Of a DNA stretch of 64,000 nt, positions 55,606 to 63,553 are shown one piece after another. This DNA is from Persicitalea sp038235275. GTDB taxonomy: Bacteria; Bacteroidota; Bacteroidia; Cytophagales; Spirosomataceae. The notes under the pieces are model-generated. The model saw only the letters and a program-made list of their open reading frames with translations. It was not told the DNA's origin and searched no databases. Every line of letters starts with the position of its first letter. Position 1 is the stretch's first letter. Made by a program: the position numbers and the translations under genes. The stretch spans positions 1 through 64,000 of the forward strand of contig JBBSUC010000019.1 of the NCBI GenBank assembly GCA_038235275.1. Direction: 5' to 3'.

Positions 55606-55736
55606 TAGAGACGCGTTTTATCGCGTCTAGCCGACGAATCTGCGTTGCTTAAAGGTTAAATCGGGGACAAAATTCCTGGCTTATAGCCTTGCGGGGCGCG
55701 CTAACGCACGCCTATACGCGATAAATCGCGTCTCTA
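55606..55736. repeat. Composite inverted-repeat element, TAGAGACG family
   Basis: The 21-base arms 55606-55626 and 55716-55736 are reverse complements with a single mismatch, and each arm with its flank also folds on itself (AGACGCG...CGCGTCT, 55609-55628; ACGCGAT-ATCGCGT around 55716-55731). The structure is that of two REP-type units in opposite orientation around an 89-base core without coding capacity. It is the same family as the palindrome at 211-234. Confidence 0.65.
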
Positions 55737-55796
55737 TTATTCGGGAAGGATAATTTTTTTAGCTTTGGGAATTCAAACCCAAAATCCACCCTTCCT

Positions 55797-57392
55797 GTGT
55801 CGCAAAAAGAAGATTTCGTCGCCGCCATCCAAAAATCTTACAACACCGACCTGCCCTCGATTCATTTGGGATCGGGCATACTGAACGGAGAAATCGTCAC
55901 CGACGCCCGCGTGAACATCCCCCTACGGATGATGACCCGCCACGGCCTCATTGCCGGAGCAACGGGTTCGGGAAAGACGCGGACGTTGCAGGTCATCGCC
56001 GAGCAACTCTCCGACGCAGGTGTTCCTGTGTTCATGTCTGACATCAAGGGCGATCTGTCGGGTCTGGCGCAGCCGGGTACCACCAATGCCCGGCTGGAAG
56101 AACGCGCGGCAGCTCTGGGCATTCCGTTTGAACCCAAAGCTGTCCCCATCGAGCTGTATTCGCTTAGTGGCAAGCTTGGGGCGCAGATGCGGGCGACGAT
56201 TCTGGAATTCGGTCCGGCACTTTTGTCCAAAATCCTTGACCTGAACGACACGCAGGAAGGGGTACTTTCTATTTTGTTCAAATACGCCGACGACAAAAAA
56301 TTGCCGATGGTGGATTTAAATGATTTGAAAAAAGTACTCGCCTACCTCTCCGAAGGCCCGGGGGCCGAAGAAATCAAGGCCGACTACGGGCGTATCACCA
56401 CTTCTACGGCGGGTACTATTTTACGCAAAATCGTGGCCCTCGAACAGCAGGGCGTCGAGAGTATTTTTGGCGAGAAATCATTCGACATCGACGACCTAAT
56501 CGCCAAGGAAGACGGTCGCGGTATTATCAGTCTGCTGAATGTTTCGGACGTGCAGGATAAACCCGCACTGTTTTCGACATTCATGCTCAGTTTGCTGGCT
56601 GAGCTTTACGCCACATTGCCTGAGGCAGGCGACCTCGACAAGCCCAAGCTGGTTTTCTTCCTGGACGAGGCACACTTACTATTTAATGATGCTCCCAAGG
56701 CATTCATGGAGCAAATCGAGAAAGTCATCCGGCTGATTCGCTCCAAGGGCGTAGGGATATTCTTTTGTACTCAAATGGCCCAGGATATTCCCGACAGCGT
56801 GTTGTCGCAGCTTGGCAACCGGGTGCAGCACGTGCTGCGCGCCTTTACGCCCAAAGACGCCGAGGGTTTGAAGCAAACCGTGAAGACCTATCCGCGCTCG
56901 GATTTTTACCAAATAGATCTAATCCTGACTACGCTCGGCATCGGGCAGGCTCTCATTACGGTGCTGAACGAGAAGGGTATCCCCACCGAAGTCGCGGCTA
57001 CGCACCTCGTGCCGCCCCGCTCGGTGATGGGGCCGCTCACCACGGCGGACTACGAAACTCACGTCCGTAGCTCCGACCTTTACAAAAAATATAAGGATCC
57101 CATCGATCCCGAAAGTGCGTACGAAATCCTGACGCGTCGCATGGAGGAAACGGCCCGCGCCGCCGAAAAAGTCGAAGCCGAAAAGGTGGCCGCCAAAGCT
57201 GCGCCACGACCCGCTGTTCCACGCGCCAGTACAAAACAGGAAAAAGGGATGTTCGAGGAAGCCATTTCGTCGCCCCTGGCCAAGCAGGTCGGACGCGAAC
57301 TGGTGCGGGGCGTGTTCGGGATGCTGTTTGGCAAAAGCGTTAGTTCTAGTTCGCGGTCGCGGAAGAAAAGCGGCGGATTGTTTGGATTGTAG
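55797..57392 (+). CDS. DUF853 (HerA-like) NTPase
   Basis: 531 residues starting at GTG 55797. 'GLIAGATGSGKTRTLQVIAEQL' (Walker A, about 50-71), 'SDIKGDLSGLA' (about 82-92), 'LVFFLDEAHLLF' (Walker B, about 281-292) and 'FFCTQMAQDIP' (sensor, about 323-333) match the DUF853/YjgR group of HerA-related ATPases. The role is not established; relatives are hexameric DNA or protein motors. The C-terminal tail is a charged linker followed by SSSSRSRKKSGGLFGL. Cytoplasmic. Confidence 0.9.
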   Translation: MSQKEDFVAAIQKSYNTDLPSIHLGSGILNGEIVTDARVNIPLRMMTRHGLIAGATGSGKTRTLQVIAEQLSDAGVPVFMSDIKGDLSGLAQPGTTNARLEERAAALGIPFEPKAVPIELYSLSGKLGAQMRATILEFGPALLSKILDLNDTQEGVLSILFKYADDKKLPMVDLNDLKKVLAYLSEGPGAEEIKADYGRITTSTAGTILRKIVALEQQGVESIFGEKSFDIDDLIAKEDGRGIISLLNVSDVQDKPALFSTFMLSLLAELYATLPEAGDLDKPKLVFFLDEAHLLFNDAPKAFMEQIEKVIRLIRSKGVGIFFCTQMAQDIPDSVLSQLGNRVQHVLRAFTPKDAEGLKQTVKTYPRSDFYQIDLILTTLGIGQALITVLNEKGIPTEVAATHLVPPRSVMGPLTTADYETHVRSSDLYKKYKDPIDPESAYEILTRRMEETARAAEKVEAEKVAAKAAPRPAVPRASTKQEKGMFEEAISSPLAKQVGRELVRGVFGMLFGKSVSSSSRSRKKSGGLFGL

Positions 57393-57501
57393 AACTTTCC
57401 GAAAGACTAGGCCCAATGGATTTGCCATCTGGCGCTTAAACTTTCGGGAATTTGATTTGGAGGAATTCTTACCTTTGACTTTCAAGAAAAAACCAAGCCG
57501 C

Positions 57502-58158
57502 GTGAAAGCCACCCCAACCACCCAGAGAAAAAACACTGCCTACTCCGTCACCGATATTGCCACAATTCTGGACTTACCCGAAGCGCAGGTGAAACAATGG
57601 CTGAAAGAGTACAAAAAAGGCCAATTGTCTGATGAACAGCCGGATGGTGGAACAAGCCTGACCGCCGATTTCCACACGCTAATCGAGTTTTATACTTTCT
57701 ATCAACTGCGTTCGCAGGGAGTGTGGCCGTCGCGGATCAATAACGCCCACGAAATCCTGGCCGAAATGCTGCACACGCAGTACCCCTTCGCTACGGCCAG
57801 CATCCTGACCGACGGCAAAAATATTTTCTATCACGCCGAAGTCGGCGAACTCATCAAGGCTGACCAGACGCTGCAAATGACGATTCGTGAGGTGGTGGCA
57901 CCCTTCTGCAAGCGCATCGAGTTTGGCGACGACTCGCTGGCTACCAAGCTCTACCCGCAGGGACGCGAGTCGGCCATCCAAATTGACCCTAGCCGCCAAG
58001 CGGGACGCCCCGTCGTGGGCGAAACCGAGGTACTGGCGCGCTCAGTCTTCGACCTTTTTCTGCAAGGCCATTCCATCACCGACCTAGCCCGGCGTTTCAA
58101 TCTTTCGCCGAAGCAAGTGGAGGATGTCATCGCCTTCCACGAGAAACAGGCGGTTTGA
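57502..58158 (+). CDS. DUF433/HTH-domain protein, antitoxin-like
   Basis: 218 residues from GTG 57502. Contains a MerR/HTH-like beginning ('YSVTDIATILDLPEAQVKQWL', about 14-34) and a DUF433 C-terminus ('DLARRFNLSPKQVEDVIAFHEK', about 193-214), a second winged-helix motif typical of VapB45-like antitoxins. No PIN toxin is adjacent. A TACCTTTG at 57470-57477 fits a Bacteroidota -7 box and would start the mRNA just before this GTG. There is no ATG at the 5' end, so TTG 57475 is the alternative start. Confidence 0.65.
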   Translation: MKATPTTQRKNTAYSVTDIATILDLPEAQVKQWLKEYKKGQLSDEQPDGGTSLTADFHTLIEFYTFYQLRSQGVWPSRINNAHEILAEMLHTQYPFATASILTDGKNIFYHAEVGELIKADQTLQMTIREVVAPFCKRIEFGDDSLATKLYPQGRESAIQIDPSRQAGRPVVGETEVLARSVFDLFLQGHSITDLARRFNLSPKQVEDVIAFHEKQAV

Positions 58159-58187
58159 TTCCATAAAAACAGTAGAGGGTTGTCGAC

Positions 58188-58592
58188 CTACTTCAATGCT
58201 ACGCGCGAAGTGCGGCAGTAGATCAGATTGTACAGATGGCCCAAAATGAGTAGCCCGGAACCGACGTATCCCAGGATTCTGAACCCGTCATTATTATGTT
58301 CCAACAGCAGGGAGACGGAGAACAACGCAAGGGAACCCCACAGGAACATTCGTAGGGCAGGGGAACGATGATCACGCGTGGCGAAGAACACGGCCAGCCC
58401 ATTGATCAGAATAAAAACAAAATCCAGCCCGCCACCCGCCGCGTGGTGGTCTATCGACAGCGAGGACCCCAACGCCAGCGCTGGGGTTATCAGGCAATGC
58501 ACCAGACAAAGCACCGACCCGGCTACCCCGATGTAATCGGCTTTACCGTGCGTATGCGGCGTAGAAGTAGAAAGGGAAGTCTTGATTTTCAT
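58188..58592 (-). CDS. MerC-domain membrane protein
   Basis: 134 residues from ATG 58592; the N-terminal tail is His/Thr-rich (STPHTHGKAD) and four membrane helices follow. Helix 1 contains 'GSVLCLVHCLITPAL' with the paired cysteines (C-x3-C) and His typical of MerC-domain proteins. MerC moves Hg2+ in mer operons; the widespread Bacteroidota version lies beside Fur-family regulators and is more likely to move or sense Zn2+ or another metal. Divergent from the fur-like gene with a shared dyad in between. Confidence 0.8.
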   Translation of the reverse strand: MKIKTSLSTSTPHTHGKADYIGVAGSVLCLVHCLITPALALGSSLSIDHHAAGGGLDFVFILINGLAVFFATRDHRSPALRMFLWGSLALFSVSLLLEHNNDGFRILGYVGSGLLILGHLYNLIYCRTSRVALK

Positions 58593-58638
58593 ACTTAAGG
58601 GCATTGAACCGTACAAAAGTAACGGGAAACTTTATGGA

Positions 58639-58655
58639 TTGCAACCTAGTTGCAT
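58639..58655. promoter_or_regulatory. Predicted Fur/Zur-type operator (box 1)
   Basis: TTGCAACCTAGTTGCAT: 7-3-7 inverted repeat, six of seven positions symmetric. It lies 47 bases upstream of merC and 89 bases upstream of fur. Near-identical boxes occur at 62226-62242, 62934-62950 and 62972-62988. Confidence 0.7.
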
Positions 58656-58743
58656 AAAAAATGGTTCAAAATACGGGACTGACGGAAGTTTTGAAGACAT
58701 CGTATCTTTGTCTCTGCACTTTTGTCATTTATTACCAAAAAAT

Positions 58744-59160
58744 ATGGAACAGTTCGTTAGTGATACCTTGAAAAGCTACCAGCTCCGTACGACCGCCTGT
58801 CGGGAGAACGTGTTGCAAACGTTCCAAAATCGAGAGACTGCCCTTTCCCACGGCGATTTGGAAGAAGCGCTGAAGGACCGGCACTTCGATCGGGTGACGA
58901 TTTACCGAACGCTAAAAACCTTTCTGGAAAAAGGCATCATCCACAAAATACCCGACGACGAAGGGCTTCGCTACGCACTCTGTCGGGAACAGTGCGTCGA
59001 GGCCGACCACCACCACGACCACGTGCATTTTAAATGCAACGAGTGCGGCCAAACCAATTGCCTGGAAGACCTTCTTGTTCCCCCTATCAATTTACCCGAG
59101 GGCTACCAAGCCCAGGAGATAAATCTGCTCATTCAGGGACTTTGTGAGAAATGTTCATGA
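58744..59160 (+). CDS. Fur-family metalloregulator, probably zinc-responsive (Zur-like)
   Basis: 138 residues from ATG 58744. Winged helix about 10-80 with recognition region 'HFDRVTIYRTLKTFLEKGIIHKI', then the metal motif 'DHHHDHVHF' (88-96), structural zinc Cys pairs C98-x2-C101 and C134-x2-C137. Fur-family repressors bind DNA when loaded with Fe, Zn or Mn. The neighbours (TonB receptor, His-rich lipoprotein, MerC) and the recurrent dyad around it suggest zinc or a related metal, but the residues alone do not prove which. It should control the four boxes listed. Confidence 0.9.
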   Translation: MEQFVSDTLKSYQLRTTACRENVLQTFQNRETALSHGDLEEALKDRHFDRVTIYRTLKTFLEKGIIHKIPDDEGLRYALCREQCVEADHHHDHVHFKCNECGQTNCLEDLLVPPINLPEGYQAQEINLLIQGLCEKCS

Positions 59161-59250
59161 AAAAGGAGAAAGGGAGGAGGAAGAAAAGGATGGGATCACC
59201 AAGACAGACTGGCGTAAACAATCCTTTTTTCCTCTCCTCCCTTCCTTCTT
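59161..59250. terminator. Long homopurine/homopyrimidine hairpin between convergent genes
   Basis: A purine-only arm (about 59161-59191, AAAAGGAGAAAGGGAGGAGG...) pairs imperfectly with a pyrimidine-rich arm (59221-59250, ...TCCTTTTTTCCTCTCCTCCC...), with a 29-base loop. It fills the whole gap between the fur stop and the lipoprotein stop, and probably ends both transcripts. Confidence 0.6.
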
Positions 59251-59826
59251 CTATTTCACTTTCAAATTAAAATCCAAATTCACATCGTCACTGCCAGGGG
59301 CCGCTGTTCCGTCTTTGACGGGATTTCCATTGATGGGCGGTTGATGACGAAGCTGTACCTTGAGCTTTCCCGTTCCGGCGACGCCAGTTTTTGCCGTTCC
59401 GGTGAGTCCAACAGGAAAATTGCGCGCATCCATATCCCCATAAGTATAGGTCAACAAGGACGGTGGGCTGGTAGTGTATATAAAAAAGTGCTGGTCTGAC
59501 TCCTTCCTGACCTCTTCTGTAGTGTTGACGGTCGGGGTTTTGCTTTCGTCCATCAATTCGATCGCCAGGGTATAAGTCGTATTTGATTTCAGCACGATGC
59601 TATCGAATTTTGATGGAGGATTGCCCCCGTCCCCGTCAACGTCGCGAAACGTAAAGGTCAGGGGAGCAGTTGTGCCGGACTCCGTAAACTTTAACTGTAC
59701 GGTGGTAATCAACTCGTTCTCATCTGCGGGCGTAACTTTTTCGGCGTTTTTACATTGCGTGAGCGTAGCCACCAGGCCAAGCGCTAGAGCAGACACCCAA
59801 AATTTGTTCTTTTTCATCTTTCTCAT
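59251..59826 (-). CDS. Lipoprotein partner of the TonB receptor
   Basis: 191 residues (ATG 59826; a second ATG 59817 is possible). Lipobox LTQC. The mature part begins 'ENELITTVQLKFTESGT', then 'FTFRDVDGDGGNPPS' (about 61-75) and 'TTEEVRKESDQHFFIY' (about 104-119), a pattern I recognise from Bacteroidota lipoproteins sometimes labelled 'type 1 periplasmic binding fold' and found beside TonB receptors. The conserved Asp/Glu/His residues could bind a metal or chelate. It lies 37 bases after the receptor gene in the same operon. Function is inferred from context. Confidence 0.75.
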   Translation of the reverse strand: MRKMKKNKFWVSALALGLVATLTQCKNAEKVTPADENELITTVQLKFTESGTTAPLTFTFRDVDGDGGNPPSKFDSIVLKSNTTYTLAIELMDESKTPTVNTTEEVRKESDQHFFIYTTSPPSLLTYTYGDMDARNFPVGLTGTAKTGVAGTGKLKVQLRHQPPINGNPVKDGTAAPGSDDVNLDFNLKVK

Positions 59827-59863
59827 ATTTATTTAAGTAAACAATTATTAAACTGGTAAATTC

Positions 59864-62194
59864 TTAAAATAGGTACCGCGCCCGCAAGGATACATTGCGC
59901 CCCATATCGTCGGCGTAGTAACGAAAGCGGTTGAGGTAGTCGCGGTACACGGTATCGAAGGCATTTTCGACGGTAGCGGTCAGTTCCAAAGAGTTTTTCT
60001 TACCCATCGGGAACGTCCCGCTTGCTTGCGCGCTCCACAGCGAGTAGCCTGCGGGCGGCGGCGCATAGTCACTTTTGGGCGGCACGCGCTTCTGCTGCCC
60101 AACCAATCGGTTACTCACCGACAAGGACAATTTGCTCCACGCGCCCACTTCTTCCCAAGCGGCTTTCAGTTGATTCTCCCAGCGATTGGAAGGGATTGAC
60201 ACCAGGTAAGCGTCGTTCCGGACGTCGGTCACGCGCAGGTAGGTCAGTTTACTGGTGGCGCTGAGGTGACGGGTCAAATTGTAAGTAACGGTGGCGTCGA
60301 TACCCCGGAAGGTGGCATCGGTTTGGGTGTATTTAAAGTAAGGAAAGGCACCGCGCACGGTCAGGATCGGCTTAGGTTGGGGTTTCAGATAAATGAAATC
60401 ACGGATATAATTGTAGTAGCCGCCCACTTCCAGCGTCAACCGCTCGCCCTCATAACGTACGCTGCCGATGGTATTGAGTGCTTTTTCGGGCATTAGACTG
60501 GCGTCGCCGCGCTCAAAAGCCGCCGCGCCATGGTGGACGCCATCGCTGAATAATTCGCTCACGTTCGGGGCCCGCCAGGCCGAACCCACATTGGCCCGCA
60601 CCGACCAGCGCTCACTCAGTTTTCGTCCTGCACCCAGGGTCCCCGAAGCATTATGAAAATCGAATTCATCCGTTGTCTTCTTTTGGCCTACGTAGCGGTA
60701 GGTCGTCAGGTGACGGTAGTCGTAGCGGAGACCTGCTTCCAACTCCCAGCCATTCTGGGCCAGTCGCTCGATGGCAAAAACACCCACGTTCCATTGGTCG
60801 AAATTGGGAATGAGCGGTCGGCCGTCCATCAGGTTGTATTGGTACAATGTGCTGAAGCCGATCTGCCCGGAAAATTTCCCCGCCAGCGGCTTGTGGTCCC
60901 AGATGATGTCGTTGGTCAGCGTGGTGAGCCGAAACGATATCTCGGCGTGGTTAAGCGCGGCCAAGGAATCGTTGCGCGGGGCGTGCAGGTCGTACTCGAA
61001 ACGCTTGTCGAATTGCATGGCCGACACTAATTTCAAGCGGTTGCCGTCGGGAAATTGATAATGTACCTCGCCTTTGAGCAGATTATGCTTGACCAATTGG
61101 TAGGGCCGACCGAGGTGGTAGGAAAAATCGGCCTTAATGAGTGGCTCGCCGCTGTTGATGACGTTAAGCAAGTCCGTGACGCTGCCGATGTGCGAGCCGG
61201 AGAAAATACCTATTTTGGTATTGAACTGGCTGAAATACACTTCCGCCCCAAAGCCACCCTTGCGGTAGCCCGCCGCCAGCGAAAAATTTTTCTCGGAAAT
61301 GCCCGTGTTGTCAAGATAATAGTTGGGGGTGCGAATGTTGCCACCACGCTTGAGCGTCCCCTGCGCCCGCCAGCCGAAACCATTCAGTCCTTTGATTCCA
61401 CCCTGCAACGTGGCCGAGGCAGCACCTTGCCGCCCGTTGGAAAAGCCCGCCAGGTTCACCTCACCGCTGAGCGGCTTGTCGATGGGCAGTTCCTCCGGCT
61501 CGACCAAAATCACCCCGCCAATGGCGTCGGAGCCGTAACGGACACCCGCCGCGCCCGTCACCACCGACAATCGGGTAGCCACGAAGGGGTCGATCTCGGG
61601 CGCGTGTTCCGATCCCCACTGCTGGCCTTCCTGCCGCACACCGTTGTTCATGATGAGAACCCGGTTGCTGTGCAATCCGTGTATAATAGGCTTGGCGATC
61701 GAAGAACCCGTTTGCAGCATGGTGACGCCCGTGATACCTTGCAGGCTTTCCCCCAGCGACTGGCCGCGCGTTTTAGCCAAATCGCTGCCGGTTAGGGTCG
61801 TAAGAGGCTGCGTGGTGGGGGCGTCGGTGCGGTGGGCGGTGATTTCGACATCCTTCAAGTGAATTTCCGCTTCGGACAGCCGGAAATTTTCTTCGTGACC
61901 TGCCACCAGATCCACTGTGTCGCGGCTGGCCTGGTACCCGATGATGCGGCACTCTATTTCGTATTTGCCGGGACAAAGCCTCTTGAACTCGTAGCGTCCG
62001 TCGGCATCGGTGAACACGCCCTGGTTGGATTTCAGCAGAACCAGCGTCGCACCCACGATGGGTTGCCCACTGTGGTCATCACGCACGACGCCTTTGATAA
62101 AGCACTGGCATTCCGTACCCTGTCCCAAAACACTTAGAGGTAATACCAAAGCGATACCTGCTACAAACCATACGATTTGGGTCAATCCACGCAT
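59864..62194 (-). CDS. TonB-dependent outer-membrane receptor, probable metal (zinc) uptake
   Basis: 776 residues with signal peptide. CarboxypepD-regulatory-like domain (about 30-110, 'GVVRDDHSGQPIVGATLVLL'), plug ('TTLTGSDLAKTRGQSLGESLQGITGV..' with 'GLHSNRVLIMNNGVRQEGQQWG' and 'EHAPEIDPF', about 170-205) and a 22-strand barrel ending in Phe (ARYLF). The His/Glu/Asp-rich 'EHAPEIDPF' segment near the plug loop is unusual for siderophore receptors. Operator box 62226-62242 overlaps the expected promoter, 32 bases before the start, which fits repression by the Fur-like protein when metal is plentiful. Confidence 0.9.
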   Translation of the reverse strand: MRGLTQIVWFVAGIALVLPLSVLGQGTECQCFIKGVVRDDHSGQPIVGATLVLLKSNQGVFTDADGRYEFKRLCPGKYEIECRIIGYQASRDTVDLVAGHEENFRLSEAEIHLKDVEITAHRTDAPTTQPLTTLTGSDLAKTRGQSLGESLQGITGVTMLQTGSSIAKPIIHGLHSNRVLIMNNGVRQEGQQWGSEHAPEIDPFVATRLSVVTGAAGVRYGSDAIGGVILVEPEELPIDKPLSGEVNLAGFSNGRQGAASATLQGGIKGLNGFGWRAQGTLKRGGNIRTPNYYLDNTGISEKNFSLAAGYRKGGFGAEVYFSQFNTKIGIFSGSHIGSVTDLLNVINSGEPLIKADFSYHLGRPYQLVKHNLLKGEVHYQFPDGNRLKLVSAMQFDKRFEYDLHAPRNDSLAALNHAEISFRLTTLTNDIIWDHKPLAGKFSGQIGFSTLYQYNLMDGRPLIPNFDQWNVGVFAIERLAQNGWELEAGLRYDYRHLTTYRYVGQKKTTDEFDFHNASGTLGAGRKLSERWSVRANVGSAWRAPNVSELFSDGVHHGAAAFERGDASLMPEKALNTIGSVRYEGERLTLEVGGYYNYIRDFIYLKPQPKPILTVRGAFPYFKYTQTDATFRGIDATVTYNLTRHLSATSKLTYLRVTDVRNDAYLVSIPSNRWENQLKAAWEEVGAWSKLSLSVSNRLVGQQKRVPPKSDYAPPPAGYSLWSAQASGTFPMGKKNSLELTATVENAFDTVYRDYLNRFRYYADDMGRNVSLRARYLF

Positions 62195-62225
62195 ATTGTA
62201 TCTTTTTTAAAGAGGGCCAATGTAT

Positions 62226-62242
62226 ATGCCACAACGTTGCAA
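62226..62242. promoter_or_regulatory. Predicted Fur/Zur-type operator (box 2)
   Basis: ATGCCACAACGTTGCAA, matching WTGCMAC-N3-GTTGCAW with a perfect right half. Positioned over the probable promoter of the TonB receptor gene. Confidence 0.65.
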
Positions 62243-62388
62243 ATATACCCCGCTATTCATCAAAGCTTCCTTTTATTTGAAAATACATTTTAGAATACCA
62301 GTCTTTCTTCTTTTTCTCCTTTTCCGAGTCGGCCATGAGAAAGTAAATCAAGAATCGGTAAAAACCAGGCGGACATCTACCAGACGTT

Positions 62389-62865
62389 CTACTTTTTCCG
62401 CCCGTCCACCATCACCTGATGCTCCTTTTTCATGTTCTCATGCTCTTTTAGCACCTGGTCGTGTTCCTGCTTCATCTGATCATACTCCGTCTGCATAACC
62501 TTCTCCTCTGCGTCCAGGTCCTTTTCCGACATTTCCTTGTTGGCGGCTTCGCTTAAAAAAGCTTCATCCTTTTTAATGATGGCCGCGTGGTCGTCCATAA
62601 TGGCCTGATGCTTTTCCATCATCTTACTGTGTTCGTCGCGGATAGCCAAGAACAGCGTGTCCTCTTTTCCGGTAAAAACATTTTGGTGCTCCTGCACCCA
62701 TTGCTCGTGTTCCTTGTCGATGCTATCGTGCCGAACTTCCATATCCTGGTGCATCGCTTTCATCTTATCGAAGTTTTCCCGGAGGGAAGTCAGTTTCTGG
62801 TCGCCGCCCGACGAGCAGGCCATAAAGGCAATGAGGGAAAACAAACCTATGGTCAATCTTAACAT
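62389..62865 (-). CDS. Lipoprotein with heptad-spaced histidines (putative metal-binding coiled coil)
   Basis: 158 residues from ATG 62865, lipobox FMAC (Cys 17). The mature protein is one long charged helix. Histidines fall exactly every seven residues in three runs: H39/46/53/60, H79/86/93 and H135/142/149; the last two runs are in the same register (42 residues apart). Most are preceded by Glu or Asp, and Met is frequent. Ten His residues on one face of a coiled coil would give a metal-binding stripe. Two predicted Fur/Zur operators lie upstream, so a periplasmic metal buffer or carrier is the best guess. I know no named family. Confidence 0.75.
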   Translation of the reverse strand: MLRLTIGLFSLIAFMACSSGGDQKLTSLRENFDKMKAMHQDMEVRHDSIDKEHEQWVQEHQNVFTGKEDTLFLAIRDEHSKMMEKHQAIMDDHAAIIKKDEAFLSEAANKEMSEKDLDAEEKVMQTEYDQMKQEHDQVLKEHENMKKEHQVMVDGRKK

Positions 62866-62933
62866 AGTAGTATTGGTTTTGGGAGAAAAAAAGTGAAACC
62901 GGGCCTTCATTCATTATATACAATAAAGTGCTT

Positions 62934-62950
62934 ATGAAACAATGTTGCAA
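62934..62950. promoter_or_regulatory. Predicted Fur/Zur-type operator (box 3, weaker)
   Basis: ATGAAACAATGTTGCAA, right half perfect, left half with two mismatches. It is followed 21 bases later by box 4; centre-to-centre distance 38 bases. Confidence 0.5.
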
Positions 62951-62971
62951 GTATAATAAAAACTCTTAAAT

Positions 62972-62988
62972 TTGCAACATTGTTGCAT
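62972..62988. promoter_or_regulatory. Predicted Fur/Zur-type operator (box 4)
   Basis: TTGCAACATTGTTGCAT, the same halves as box 1 with a different three-base centre. It lies 107 bases upstream of the His-stripe lipoprotein gene in an AT-rich spacer. Confidence 0.7.
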
Positions 62989-63151
62989 AAAATATTTTCT
63001 AATGCTCCCCATGATTAATTTTCGTCGCATTCAGATTTCGAAAAACAATTTTATGTCAACGATCTAGGAGGAGACTTGGATCGTAGGTCCGGTATAATCA
63101 ATTGTTGTAAAATTGATTGGATCGAACAAGATCTTTTGTAGTATTGCGGAA

Positions 63152-63553
63152 ATGAATCCCAAATCTCTCATAGCGCTACTGGTGCTGGCCAATTATATCT
63201 TTCTGGCCGGGATGGGCTGTATTAGCCGCCCGGATCAGGATCCGTTCTTGGTGCTAATCCAGACCAAGGCGGATGCGAGCCAACACTACGAATCGAGCCG
63301 CTATCTCAGAACAAGCGCTCTGGAAGCTTTTATGGCCGAAGCCTTGGCTACCAACTACAAAAAAGCTTCGGACGACCACAGTCCGCACATTATTTCCGTA
63401 ATCACTGGCGTGGATACACATTTCCTGCCTGATTCTGAGGATCCTGCTTATGCGGATTCTTTTCTTGAAAAATCCTCCTCTTTCAGTAGCCACGAAGCCG
63501 GACGCATCAGAACGATGGCCTTCGCTATCGACGCTCCGCCTAAGCTCGTCTGA
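63152..63553 (+). CDS. Hypothetical exported protein
   Basis: 133 residues from ATG 63152. The N-terminal hydrophobic segment ('SLIALLVLANYIFLAGMGC') is either a signal peptide or an anchor; GMGC is a poor lipobox. The rest is polar, with 'DQDPFLVLIQTKADASQHYESSRYLR' (about 30-55) as the most distinctive stretch. I do not recognise a family with certainty. It is divergent from the His-stripe lipoprotein, with two operator boxes between them, so it might respond to the same regulator. Confidence 0.6.
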   Translation: MNPKSLIALLVLANYIFLAGMGCISRPDQDPFLVLIQTKADASQHYESSRYLRTSALEAFMAEALATNYKKASDDHSPHIISVITGVDTHFLPDSEDPAYADSFLEKSSSFSSHEAGRIRTMAFAIDAPPKLV

